DNA from: Mucidula mucida | Taxonomy: Eukaryota; Basidiomycota; Agaricomycetes; Agaricales; Physalacriaceae | Direction of reading: 5' to 3' | Assembly (NCBI GenBank): GCA_015501055.1 | Contig: JADNYV010000763.1 | Coordinates: forward strand, 1 to 16,226 | Length of the DNA: 16,226 bases | Part shown: positions 1 through 9,713 of the stretch, in pieces | How the letters are laid out: each line of letters starts with the position of its first letter | Position numbering within the stretch: position 1 is the first letter of the stretch | Position numbers and translations under genes: made by a program | Notes under the pieces: generated by a model | The model's input: the letters and a program-made list of their open reading frames with translations, nothing else | The model's database searches: none | What the model was told of the DNA's origin: nothing

Positions 1-1
1 G

Positions 2-584
2 ATACTGCACGCTATCACGCAGCTATTCGACGACCTATACGATCTTCGCATCAAATTCCTCCGCGAGACCCCCGGCGAGGTGAAATCTTCCACTTCTTGT
101 TCCCATCTATCCCACTAAACCCCTTGTTTAGGACGATCTCGTCGGGCTTGGCTCGCAGTTTCTGGAAAAGTATCCCCATCTTTCGCGCGCGCAGATATGT
201 CGTTTGCGATCGCGGCATCTATCGTATACTCGGAGATACAAATGGTACAAGCGCCATCTCCTCGCGTCGTCGTCGCCACGCCCTAAGGCACCCGTCTGTC
301 AGACGCCCCAGACCATCGCGCATGCGGTGTCGCTTGTGAAGGCGTGGAATAGGAATTGCAAGCAGCTGAGGGAGGTCAGGCTGGAGGAGACGCATGTCAT
401 GCGTAGGGCTACTGAAAATGACACTTGGTGTCGGCGGCCATTGGAGAGGTCTTCGGTTTCGTGGGAGGATATGGAGTTGGAATCTGAATGTTTGCTGGAG
501 CCGAGGGAGCATTTTGAGTGGCAGTTTCTGGATGTGATTGCCGAGACGTTGACTGCAGCGGACTTGTTGATATTGACTGTTTGA
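2..584 (+). CDS. 3' end of an unidentified protein gene (two exons seen)
   Basis: The window opens inside a plus-strand gene. Positions 2-79 read as 26 open codons (ILHAITQLFDDLYDLR...). They end at a GT donor at 80. The intron 80-131 is 52 nt, has a CACTAAAC branch site and ends TTTAG. The exon 132-584 continues in phase for 150 codons to TGA at 582-584, so about 176 residues of C-terminus are visible. The tail is rich in Arg, Trp and Glu. It holds a basic stretch just after the splice (RLRSRHLSYTRRYKWYKRHL) and an acidic C-terminal half. I see no catalytic motif, signal peptide or membrane segment, and I do not recognise the family. The start and most of the gene lie off the left edge. The splice model rests on the frame being open on both sides and on a textbook branch site. 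Confidence 0.62.
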
Positions 585-905
585 AGGGCATGTATCATAC
601 TGCGCACATACCATACTGATTATTTTTATTTGCTCGATCTGTCACTCCTTCATACTAGGTCATGTGGCGCTGGATAATCGCGAACAATATTCACTGCTTT
701 TCCTCAGAAGGACTTCAAGGAGCAATATACGTTGGATGTTGAGTTGTTGCGCGATCAGAAGTCATCGTGCGGGCAATTAAAATGTGTCAACAAAACACAT
801 ACATCTTCAGGTCACCAACATAGTGTGCCATTGCCGGCCTTCGGTTACCCTAATATCAGGAGATCCAAGACTCAGACCAGTGCCATCTAACCCACTGGCT
901 CTTCT

Positions 906-1388
906 TTAACAAAGTTTGCCCGCTCGATAAGATACAGGGAGATGAGAAGACCCGGAAGCGAGGGATAAGGCACTCCTGCGCCACGATAAAACAGGCACCA
1001 CAGGTCCAAGTTCAAAGTCAGTGCTAGATTGACAGATGTAGATGTTGTCGGTGTGATCACCCAAGTCCTCTGTCGAACTCTCAATGCCAGGACATATCAT
1101 GAGAGTATGCTCCGGGGTGAGTTTCTGAAATCATAGACATCTAGAGGCACCATGTTGACCTTGGCTAACAGTTATAGGAGAAGTGATTGCGCACACTTGG
1201 ACAGAACATATGTCTATAAATATTTGAGGTTCTGGAGGTGAGCGGAAGGGGCTGTCGAATTGCTCGATACAATTGATTTCTACGCGCGTTTCAGTTTCTG
1301 AGTACTTCTTGAGATTCAATCGTTCGAGAGGCGCAAGGGATTGATAGAATTTTGGAACAACAACATGGGGACGGTGTGTGAGGCGCAA
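906..1388 (-). other. coding-like minus-strand segments, gene not resolved
   Basis: Within the 856 bp between the stop at 584 and the next gene end at 1441, two minus-strand stretches look protein-coding. One runs about 1388-1170 and includes FYQSLAPLERLNLKKYSE and SPFRSPPEPQIFIDI. The other runs 1124-906 and includes PGIESSTEDLGDHTDNIYIC. They can be joined in phase by a 45-nt GTTAGC..TTTCAG intron (1169-1125), but the donor is weak. I find no convincing ATG or upstream exon, and the frame stops near 906. These could be exons of a small gene, the remnant of a gene related to the two downstream minus-strand genes, or chance open frames. From 585 to 905 and from 1389 to 1440 I see nothing assignable. 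Confidence 0.3.
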
Positions 1389-1440
1389 GACAGACCAGGT
1401 CGTTACGGAAAGTCATTAGCGACACGGCAAGTAAGAGCTT

Positions 1441-2732
1441 CTAAGTTGTATCAATCAAAGATTCGTTTGTCCCCCCAGTCTTTGCCTGGGCAATAACCCA
1501 ACCTGCAAATGAGCTAGCTTCAGACAAAAGTGCTACGATATTGGACAGATGATCTTTAGACATGGATACTTGAGAGAATCTCTGCAACGAGCTCCGCACC
1601 CCTTTCACGGACCAGCTCGCGTACATGCTTCTCGACCTCGTACGTATGTCGTTGGACATTGAAGAGGAGAGAGCTGAGCTTCACAGTGTGCTGTAAAAAA
1701 GGCACACATAGGTCCATCTCATGGCTGTCCGTCAATTGCGAGCAAGTGTATTGCCATTGTTGCGTGTCTCTGCACCAGCGCGGGTAATGCGCATACACCC
1801 GTACACCATGTAGCGTGTACACGATCCCCAGCAGGAAACACCATTCGGGAATACTTGTAGATTGAGGAGAACCGAGTTTGTGAAGCTGAATCATGAGTGC
1901 GACAGACCATTCGAAGATTTTTGACAGTTCAAGTTTGGCATCGTCATAGGTTCCGACATCCCATGGAATCGCAGCGGCCAAAGTGGGCCAGTAAGTGTCA
2001 GTGATGCCACCGATTTTCATCCTGCTTTCGACGATTTCCGACGGCCAATTAGACGCATGTGGCGGTGGAGCGAAACAGCTGTAAATGTGATAAGGCAGAC
2101 AAAGAAACATGAAGACAGGAACTCACTGGGAGACTTGAGTTCCTGGGACGTACAGGAAGCCAGGTAGAATCGAGGTCATGCTGTGAATCAAGGGGCGCTC
2201 GAAAGACGACGGGCAAGGATGGGAGAAGAGATTGCCCAGGCAGCGCTTGATCGAATGAGGGTGGTCGGGAGACAGATCATTCAGTGAAAGCATTGCTTCT
2301 GTGTAGGCGGGTCGTGGATCGATTTCGTTGTCATAGGTTAGAGTGATGAATTCAGGGAATTCGTGGACAGCCTTGCTAAGTGCGCCTTTGAAGGCCAACT
2401 CGACTGCGTATGAATGGGTTTCAATGCCCTTGTCCATGTCCAAATCGTCTTCTTCGTCTACAGTGAACTAATGGGATGATCAACACTAGTCGCCCCTCCG
2501 TTGAACAAGATGAACATACAATCCAAGAATCTGGAAGAGTGAAGGTTTCATTCTTTTGCCAAATGGGATCCATGTAGCCGGACAATGTGTCTGCGCGTCG
2601 TGAGGTAACATCTTCAAGTTCAGCTATATCTTGGAAACTCCAGAATTTCCAGCTGAGATCAAAGTGGCGTCAAAACCAAACAGTGGACTATATAGCGAGA
2701 CCTGATACGTACACCGTATTTTCTTGAGGCAT
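1441..2732 (-). CDS. orphan fungal protein, paralog A (about 362 aa, five exons)
   Basis: Proposed exons on the minus strand are 2732-2713, 2652-2520, 2467-2127, 2078-1625 and 1581-1441. They are joined by introns of 60, 52, 48 and 43 nt with GTACGT, GTATGT, GTGAGT and GTACGC donors. The start is ATG at 2732 (MPQENT, then V across the junction). A TATATTTT stretch lies about 30 bp upstream. The protein is soluble-looking, with an acidic patch (FTVDEEDDLDMDKG) near residue 65 and no signal peptide or recognised domain. Residues 245-312 (LLGIVYTLHGVRVYAH, then LLFNVQRH) align with the same region of the next minus-strand gene, which suggests ancient tandem duplication. The last intron is the weakest. 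If it is retained, the protein stops at 1556 (TAA) after 338 residues. I cannot assign a function. Confidence 0.6.
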
Positions 2733-2968
2733 TTGGCAGAAGCACGTAGGAGGAAAAAACAAAATATAGACGGAGTGTCGCAAGGAGAGTGCGTAAAGTG
2801 GGATAATGATAGGCTGATGATAGGTTCGGACGAAGCCCGGATGTGATCCCTAAGACGCTCGCTTCGGAGTTTCATAATGCAGGTGACGCGCTCAAATAAG
2901 AACTACTACTCATGCTGATTAAAGATTGAAAAGTTGTCATTAGGGATATGTAAACAAAGGGTAACTAT

Positions 2969-4561
2969 CTATAAAGGCGGTTCGGCTTCCTCAGTGATAA
3001 CAGCATCTCTCCAACTCTCGATATACTGTACAAACATTGGATGTAAGGGTTTCACTGCTAGAGGATCCTCGTCGCCGTCGTCGTATTTGTAGTTCTCATA
3101 GTAATAGCGGGAGAGATCGCTGACTTGGCTGGGCGTGCTCCCACATTGAGGCGCCATGCCCACAGATCCCATCACTGCATCATCCAGGTCATCGGAGGAA
3201 CGGAGGACCTCGTAGGGAAAGCGCACGTCGTCCCAGAGCGCCCCAAGGCGGAAAACGTGACGCTGAATCGTAAGAAGGGCGACAATGAGGCGCGTCCGGT
3301 TTTCTGACCAGGCGTAGAAGGAGGCCTGTTCCTCTACCACTGTGGGAAATTCGAAGGTGTCCACCAACAAAGAAGCGTACTCGCGAGGGCTTGACGGAGA
3401 GAGTTGGGGAAGTAGGATATGTGCCAGAAGGTGCACTTCCTGCGAATCGTAAGTGAGACCAAAGATGATCCCATAACCTGGTAGAGGAGCATGGTCGTCC
3501 GGGTTATCATGTTGGAAGCGCCAGATTTTCTCGAGAATAGTGAGACTAGGTTGAACGTGTGATGCTAGATCACGAAACACTAGATCAACTTCGCCGGCGC
3601 GTCGGGAGGCGCTGTTCGTCCAAGGTGCGGGACCTTTCATTGCCACAAAAAGAGCCGGATGAGTAACCGTGATGCTCATCTGCTTGTCGCGCATAAGAGT
3701 CCGCACTGACAGTGAACCGATGGGATATGATATGACAGCGAAGTCAACCTCATGCCTGGGAACATGAGATGATAGTAGCGATAGAGGCAGATGAACTTTT
3801 GGAGACCTACGACTATTAAGACGCAGATGACTAGAATGAAGGAGGCTTACCTGATCAACAAGGAGCCGGGAATGCCACAAAACATGCCCATCACGCTATA
3901 TCATGCAATACTCTCCGTCCCGTCGTACAACATCAGGTCTGCACAGGCTAAGAAGCACGGTGATGTAGTGAGATATGAGTTATAGAAAAGGAGGGGTTTA
4001 TCGTTCGAAGGGTTGAACATTATTGCGCATGCATTGCGAAAATGAGCTAAACAGAAATCGGGTTTGTGCGAAAACGACTTGTGGCGCTCCAATATATCCT
4101 CGTCTGACAGTCTGTCGATAATCGAACGAATTGGGGACGTCATGAGACTGATGTTGTACGGTGCAAGACACCGGTCACCCATAAAGATGCAAGGTTTTTG
4201 TTGCTATACAGGGATTGAGGTTAGGACTTTGCATCAAAGCAGGACCACGTACCGCCCAACGAGATGGTAGCTCGAGCCGTTCAGAACGCCATTCTTGCTT
4301 CATTTGCCGAATATGACTGAGGTATGACTGGGCATGCTTGAGTTTCGCAGGTACACGTTCATCGTGAAGGTCAAGAAAATGCCACCTGGCATTTCTCAGC
4401 CATCAGTAGCAGAACAATCAGGTAGCGACTTGCCTTGCTTCAGACTGAGGGGCCTGTCCCGAGAAGAGATGATACTCGAGGTCCTTCAGTGAATCTTGTA
4501 GAGTTGTCGCTGTGGCTTTCGGAGTCTTCGATGCGTCTTTGGAGATTACTGGGGCGTCCAT
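2969..4561 (-). CDS. orphan fungal protein, paralog B (about 445 aa, five exons)
   Basis: Proposed exons are 4561-4434, 4385-4253, 4203-3959, 3895-3851 and 3755-2969. They keep phase throughout and end at a stop at 2969-2971. The start is ATG at 4561 (MDAPVISKDASK). Intron 1 begins AG|GCAAGT, so it is a GC-AG intron. Intron 2 is classical, with a GTACGT donor, a TCCTAACC branch site and a TATAG acceptor. Introns 3 and 4 (63 and 95 nt) are less certain. The long last exon codes for a region rich in aromatic and aliphatic residues. It contains FGLTYDSQEVHLLAH (about residues 283-296) and LLTIQRHVFRLGAL (about 344-357), which match the neighbouring gene at 1441-2732 by spacing and key residues. 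The C-terminus is acidic (ENYKYDDGDEDP). No catalytic motif or membrane span is visible, and the function is unknown. Confidence 0.62.
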
Positions 4562-5177
4562 CGGTGGGGGATGCGGACAAGCGGCGAATTAGAGTCATAA
4601 AGCACGATGTATTCACGTAACGAGATTTTATTTCCCTGGCGATCCCAAGTTGAAGTATGTAATGTCCCATAGGGCACCACGAAACTGAGCAAGATAAGAC
4701 GGCTACGCAGTGCTCTGCAGATGTAAGAAATCAGTCAGTCATGTCGATCATCACCCAAACTGTAAACATCGTCCTTTCCTGACTTTCCTGACACGACGGT
4801 GGATAGTCGCCAAGCGCAGAGACTAGACCAAAAAGGGTGACGCTCCACTATGCATTTATCCAACTGCTTGTTGAAAAGTGCACAGATTGTGAGTTTAAGC
4901 TCCGAGTGCTGCTACTAATAAAAAGGATAGTCTCCCGTAGGCAGACTCGATCGCAAGCAGAACTTGCGTATAGATACAAAGGATATCGGACACTTGCAAG
5001 GCTACTTGCCAATAGAAGATCCGTACCGCGCTGCATGTGGAGGCTCGACGCTTTCAGATTTGAAACGACGTGTACATAGTGGAAGCATGGCAGAAGACGC
5101 GTCCGATCACGCGTTTCCTTCTGCTTCCATCCCCAGTCCCACGTTCTTGCTCTACTCTATTTCCTCTGCTCGTAAAT
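4562..5177. promoter_or_regulatory. divergent intergenic region
   Basis: These 616 bp separate the start of the minus-strand orphan gene (4561) from the F-box gene (5178), so the region should carry both promoters. The last 60 bp before 5178 are rich in C and T on the plus strand, as is common ahead of fungal start codons. An A/T-rich run (AATAAAAT on the minus strand, about 4625-4635) could be a TATA-like element for the minus-strand gene. The open frames inside it are short, lack good starts or overlap one another, and I do not accept any as a gene. Confidence 0.45.
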
Positions 5178-6496
5178 ATGGTTTTGTTCCGCAGAACTTC
5201 TTCGCAACTCAGCGAGCGCAAACGGCATTTCCAAGCCATTTCGCGTACCCATAGTCTTCCGATTCGCGCCATCGCGGAGCCTTGCCTTTGCTCGCCGGTT
5301 CTTCCGACAGAGATCCTTGACTCTATCGTGCATATCGCTGTTACCGACGCGCTGAGCAGTAATATACCCGATGTTTTCTCTCCGCTCAAAGCCATCGCGA
5401 TGGCCTCGTGGACTCTCCGCGAGCTCGTCTTCCGACACTATCTCAGAACACTACATCTCACTACGGATACGCAGTGGGCGTCGATGTATATGCTACTATT
5501 ATCCCTAGAAGCAAGGCAGGACGGATCTAGAGGGTTTACTTGCGTCAAGTACGTTTTCCTTCCATCACCTAATTCGCAAAGCTCAATATATGCGTACAGA
5601 AACCTCAGCGCGCCGACAAAAATCCTGACTCCCAAGCTCACCCGTCTTGCCATGTTCACGAACCTTCAAGATCTCACGCTCAACTTTTCCTCCGAAGGAC
5701 TCTCTACCCAACACCTTTGCGCCAAGCGCATCTTCCAGAACCTGATGGATTCCTCGGCTCTCAAACTCACCTGCTTGACGCTCACTGCACTTCCTCGCAT
5801 CGATGCTTCCTTGCTTCGCGTTATTTCCCTCTCATTCCCTGGAATCGTCAATCTCTACCTCAGCTGCACCGAACGATTGGACTTTAGTCACTGCTGGTAC
5901 TGCTTGGAACAAAGTATGGATCTCGCTGTGCATTGCCCCATTCCTCAACGCTACCTGGATGCCCAAGATATGGCGGTTCGTCGTTATCAGCGCTCTCATA
6001 TTTCATACTCTTCACTTCCTTTGAACAGACCTCATTCGCCGAAGCCCTCAGACCCATCAAGAATCTCGCTAACTTGCACCTGGGTGTATACGTTTCCTCG
6101 GACGACCTGATATACACACATATGGCACATGCACCTCAATACCAAGATGACACCCAACGGGCATCACCCCCGAGCCCCGAGTGCGATATCTGTACCGATA
6201 TGGAGAAGGAGGTTCGACATAACGAGCTGGCAGCGAGTTTGATTATGGCGCAGAAACTCAAGTCTTTGCAAACGATGGGATGGAGCTCGTTCTTCAGCTT
6301 TGGCGGAAGGGAGATGGACAGTAAAGGCGAGATGATTGAAGGTGACCAGGAAGAAGGGACAGCCGACGAAACGAGAGGGCTCGACCAAGATAAAATGGAG
6401 GAGCAATGTGAACTTCGTACGAAAATCTGGGTGTTACGAGTAAACGGACGAGTCAGGGTCCGGAGGGTGCCGTGGACCGTGGCGCAACGTGCTTGA
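5178..6496 (+). CDS. F-box-like protein (about 404 aa, three exons)
   Basis: Exons are 5178-5548, 5600-5975 and 6029-6496. Both introns are short: 51 nt with a GTACGT donor, a CACCTAATTC branch site and an ACAG acceptor, and 53 nt with a GTTCGT donor and an AACAG acceptor. I chose ATG 5178 because it has A at -3 and G at +4, and the frame upstream has no other ATG. Residues about 39-95 form an F-box-like motif (SPVLPTEILDSIVHIA, then SWTLRELVFRHYLRTLHL). The middle is leucine-rich with LRR-like spacing (LTRLAMFTNLQDLTL; ISLSFPGIVNLYLS). A Cys pair (ECDICTD) lies near residue 300. F-box proteins bind Skp1 and present substrates to SCF ubiquitin ligases, a role inferred here from the family. 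Such genes are expanded and fast-evolving in mushroom genomes. The C-terminus after about residue 330 is charged and low-complexity. Confidence 0.78.
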
Positions 6497-6758
6497 TTTT
6501 GGGAACAGTGGACGTGTAGACGACTGATTGCTTTTGCTTGTTGTATTGCTTGTTGTACTAATTGGGTTTGACACCGGACAATAGGATATGATTTGCTGTA
6601 AATTAAAAGCCTCCGAGGGTGAACAAAGGCTAGAATTTGTAGTGAGTGTCTGAATATGGTAACTGTGGACAATGGGCTTACACAAAGCTGGTCAAAATAA
6701 GGCAAGTCCACAGGCCACCCAAGCAATGACCACGTCCACATCGACGCACGCAGGCGTG

Positions 6759-6766
6759 TATAAATA
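6759..6766 (+). promoter_or_regulatory. TATA box of the 6868 gene
   Basis: TATAAATA lies 102 bp upstream of the ATG at 6868, in a 371-bp gap (6497-6867) that otherwise shows nothing assignable. The distance fits a transcription start near 6790-6800 and a leader of about 70 nt. Confidence 0.55.
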
Positions 6767-6867
6767 TTCGGAGCGTCTTTGCTCTCAATCATCATCAGCG
6801 CCCATCTTCCAGTCGCACTTTTCAGCATCTTCCTCATCACCAATCGCCACTCCACTGAATCACAAAC

Positions 6868-7815
6868 ATGGACGCCAAACACGCCGAATTCGCCAATCTC
6901 TTCGCCTCGTTTGAGAAAATCGCGACGCGCCGTTCCCGGGAGACCGGCGACTCCCAATCCGATTCTGCCAAAGACTTCCTCAGCTCCTTGGACGAGGCTA
7001 TCCCCAAGGACCTCGAGCCCGTCATCCGCAACCTCTACTCCCTCGTCGACTCGCACCCCCAAGTGCAGCGACGCTCCCGCCGCAACACCGTCGCAGCCGA
7101 CAAGTTCCCCGCTGGGACCCAATACCCCTTCACGTTCAAGAAGATGCTTCATGACCTCTACGAGATGGACGACTGGAAGCAGAAGGTGCAGGACGTCCTC
7201 CAGCAGTCGCAGAGCCAGTACAAATCGCTTACAGACTTGGAGGAGAAGGAGGGGGAGAAAATAAAGGGGGAGAAAGAGAGAGAGAAGAAGAAGATTAGCG
7301 GCGCCGAACCCCGCGTGCGATTTGACAAGGATGTTATTTCTGCTGGTAGAACGCGCCGCCCAAGCGTCGTAGGCCGTGCTCGCAGCCACACGGTCACCGG
7401 CGTGGGCAAGCAGCCCATGTCGCCTATCCGCCCAGACACGAAGGTTATCAAACAGCATTTGTCGCCCACAGGCGACGCTCGCGTCGTCAAGAAGCGCTGC
7501 GTGGGGAGACGTCCGTCGATAGGCGGGGATATCAAGCACTGGGTCTACGCGTCAGCTGTATCCTCGGTTGAGGTCAACGACGGCAGGCGCTCCCCGGCAG
7601 AGTTGGAGGTGCCGATGAAGAAGGCATCGAAGTACGCAGCGCTACAGGAGGCGGGAGGACCTAGGACGGCTAGTGTTAGGCGGCGAGTGGTGTCGATGGG
7701 AGGCGACGCCCTCTCGGTCCCCTCTTTCCCGCGCAAGAGGCGTTCCATGAGCAATGCGCAGGGCTCCGACATGGGAGATGTTTATGGGCAGCAGGCGCAG
7801 GCAGTCCGTGTATAA
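6868..7815 (+). CDS. intronless basic low-complexity protein with RRxS/T motifs (315 aa)
   Basis: A single open frame runs from ATG 6868 (context CAAACATGG) to TAA 7813-7815. Strong G/C bias at third positions in the first half supports coding. Residues 1-120 look folded and helical (FANLFASFEKIATRRSRE; DLEPVIRNLYSLVD). A Lys/Glu run follows at about 125-143, probably a charged helix. The C-terminal half is basic and disordered. It carries several basophilic kinase-type sites: RRNT at 71-74, RRPS at 163-166 and 214-217, RRRVVS at 271-276 and RKRRSMS at 289-295. It also has Ser-Pro pairs at S185, S199 and S242. I do not recognise a named family. Regulation by phosphorylation, for example by a PKA-like kinase, is inference from motifs alone. 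Confidence 0.85.
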   Translation: MDAKHAEFANLFASFEKIATRRSRETGDSQSDSAKDFLSSLDEAIPKDLEPVIRNLYSLVDSHPQVQRRSRRNTVAADKFPAGTQYPFTFKKMLHDLYEMDDWKQKVQDVLQQSQSQYKSLTDLEEKEGEKIKGEKEREKKKISGAEPRVRFDKDVISAGRTRRPSVVGRARSHTVTGVGKQPMSPIRPDTKVIKQHLSPTGDARVVKKRCVGRRPSIGGDIKHWVYASAVSSVEVNDGRRSPAELEVPMKKASKYAALQEAGGPRTASVRRRVVSMGGDALSVPSFPRKRRSMSNAQGSDMGDVYGQQAQAVRV

Positions 7816-8535
7816 TGAAAAAGAGAAGTTCGAAAGTCCTACTCCTTTAACATGGTTATGGTTTGGGTCGTTGAATTCTTGTATTTCTAGTCGCAATAAT
7901 TCGCCTTACAGTCCTGTGTTGTTGAGCGTCAGCAGTATTTAATTATCGTTTATCAGTTACAAATTCACCTGACGTTTAAGAATTGAGCAGAGGCCCTCAG
8001 TACAGGAAGGAAATCGTGCCGGGCGGAACATCATGGTCTCCGTGGTTTCAGCGCCTTGTTCCTGTAGCAAGGGAATCGCTCTTCAATCAGAAGATACGCG
8101 GCTGCAAGGTTGACGTCCCGACATCATAATATGTAAAATAGGGATCATTAAACATTTCGCTTCTGTGAAGGGTACCGAAGGGCGGAGGAAAACGTAGTGG
8201 AGTATAAAGCACCGAAATGTTTCATGGGCGTATCTTGATTACAAGCCGTAGGGATCGACGCATAGGGAAGTATCCAGAGCGAGCGTGAAGTGCCTTGATC
8301 CTTCCTAGATTATTATTATTAACAACAACATCCTGCGAACCGGTACGAGCAAGGGCTGAAAACGACTAACCAGAAGAAGAGTACGCGGTACCATCAAAAT
8401 CAAGCCATAACTCTATAGCCTGTCAGAGTGCTACGGCGTCTAGGGTGGATGCATTGGGATGCTGACGCGTGGTTGGATTACAATTCGACACACAAGACAA
8501 GTCGAGGTTCACGTAAACGTGTCTAGGCTCTCAGA
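7816..8535. other. convergent intergenic region
   Basis: These 720 bp separate the stop of the basic-protein gene from the stop of the acetyltransferase on the opposite strand, so they hold two 3' untranslated regions. An A/T-rich microsatellite-like tract (ATTATTATTATTAACAACAAC, about 8308-8328) is the only clear feature. All frames are broken by frequent stops. Confidence 0.6.
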
Positions 8536-9334
8536 TCATAAATTGTGGCGGAGTCGCAATAGAAATGCGTTTCTCGAGGCGTGAGACTGAGAGCTGAAAA
8601 ATCCAATGACGAATTCTTCTGCCTTGAATCCAAATTGATTACAGAGGAGCTAAACAGTTGTCAGCGAAAAGTCAAAAGCCTGGAGGGAACAACATACAAT
8701 GGCAGAAACATAAAGCGAAAGGTTCAGCTGAAAAAGATGGTAGAGCAACGATCTTTCACAGGGAAGTCAAAACCATAGCTCAATAGTCTTAGGCAAATTC
8801 TTACGTAGCGATTTGGGAGTTTTCCCATCCAGCTTTAACAGCAAGATACATGATATATGTCTCCGTGGGAGAGCTGATGATGACAAGACCAAGAACTAAA
8901 CGCCTGTACGTTGCTACAACTGTACAGCGTTCGGGCCTGTATTCGAGAGAATCACTGACTGAATCAAGTTCCGTCAGTTACTAGACTATCGACGAAGCGA
9001 GAACCCACCATCAATACCGTCCCAGAATGTTCGTTCCAGAAGTTCATGTACTTGCGGTAGGTGCCAGGCCTGAAGAGTCTCGTATGCAATGCTCCCGACA
9101 GTTTTATGAGGTAACTCGCGATTCGGGCTATGTACAAGGAACTATCAGTCAAAATTCTCTGTCATCCAGGAGGTATTAATCTCACTGCGCCAAGCGATAA
9201 TGCTGTTGAATATCCTCCATGAGTGCCATCCAGGGTGAGCGTATATCCCAGTCCACCGCGAGGGTATTCACTGGTCTCGGCGCACACGAGGAACGAATAC
9301 TCGTAGAGCGTTGTGTGAACCTTTTGCAGCCCAT
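8536..9334 (-). CDS. KAT14/CSRP2BP-like GNAT N-acetyltransferase, divergent and N-terminally unresolved
   Basis: Minus-strand exons 9334-9186, 9127-9009, 8958-8805, 8752-8698 and 8649-8536 join in phase to about 196 residues. The introns are 58, 50, 52 and 48 nt, and most have good donors. The sequence follows the C-terminal acetyltransferase domain of human KAT14 closely: HELLERTFWDGIDVSDSLEY, then TETYIMYLAVKAGW, then QIATSLLYHL, then NQFGFKAEEFVIGF, and a terminal RNAFLLRLR. GNAT enzymes transfer acetyl from acetyl-CoA to amines; KAT14 is a subunit of the animal ATAC complex. Two features are odd. The Asn-Pro-Ala stretch expected after YVSA is absent (YVSAI joins directly to LLCNQFGF). The Gly of the acetyl-CoA loop is replaced (WENSQIA). 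The start at 9334 is a guess: upstream coding cannot be linked cleanly. This may be a decaying or rewired copy. Confidence 0.66.
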
Positions 9335-9713
9335 CCAGAACTGGTCTAGGGAGATTTCCGTCGACCTCCATGGGCAGTGTAGAGCACTCCCTGAGCCCAG
9401 AATACGACGGAATGCCGGATAAATTTACTCTGTGCTGCCCATGGGTTGCGGTCATCAATTGTGGCACGGAAAAGGAATCCAGGCATACCATACCTCTTCA
9501 ATATTCAAGCCGGTAAGCGAGCAGTTTCATTGGGCTATAATCAGGTGCTGCCATCCGAGAAAATGTGCTCAAGTTGTCACGGAGGTCCGATTTTTCAGGG
9601 CGTGACAACGACCGCAGATCTGCCGCCTTAAGAACTAAGTACATCAAGTCTTCCAGCGAATTTGGTGACAGAAAACCTTACATTTTCGTCCTTCCCACCG
9701 AGTTTAAATAGAA
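9335..9713. other. gap between acetyltransferase exons and the decayed gene
   Basis: No gene can be completed here. The minus strand has an open stretch from about 9660 to a TGA at 9498-9500 that reads like coding (VLKAADLRSLSRPEKSDLRD, FSRMAAPDYSPMKLLAYRL). It ends in a stop with no donor before it, so it cannot be spliced to the acetyltransferase. It may be a ruined 5' part of that gene. A second open minus frame (9491-9162) overlaps the first acetyltransferase exon in a different phase. Confidence 0.3.

Noticed and set aside
3125..3307. Plus-strand open frames over the long exon of orphan gene B
   Set aside because: They are shadows of a long, well-composed minus-strand exon.
4837..5079. 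Plus-strand open frame before the F-box gene
   Set aside because: It has no good splice link to the F-box gene and no recognisable composition, and it overlaps a conflicting minus-strand frame. It is most likely promoter DNA.
6136..7539. A 467-codon open frame on the minus strand
   Set aside because: It lies antisense to the last F-box exon, the intergenic TATA region and half of the intronless gene. The plus-strand genes have better starts, domains and codon bias, and the minus-strand product is arginine/leucine/serine filler without domains.
8308..8328. ATT/AAC microsatellite-like tract as a possible transposon edge
   Set aside because: No inverted or direct repeats, target duplication or transposase fragment lies beside it.
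8581..8778. Plus-strand open frame at the 3' end of the acetyltransferase
   Set aside because: It is antisense to two conserved GNAT exons and their introns.
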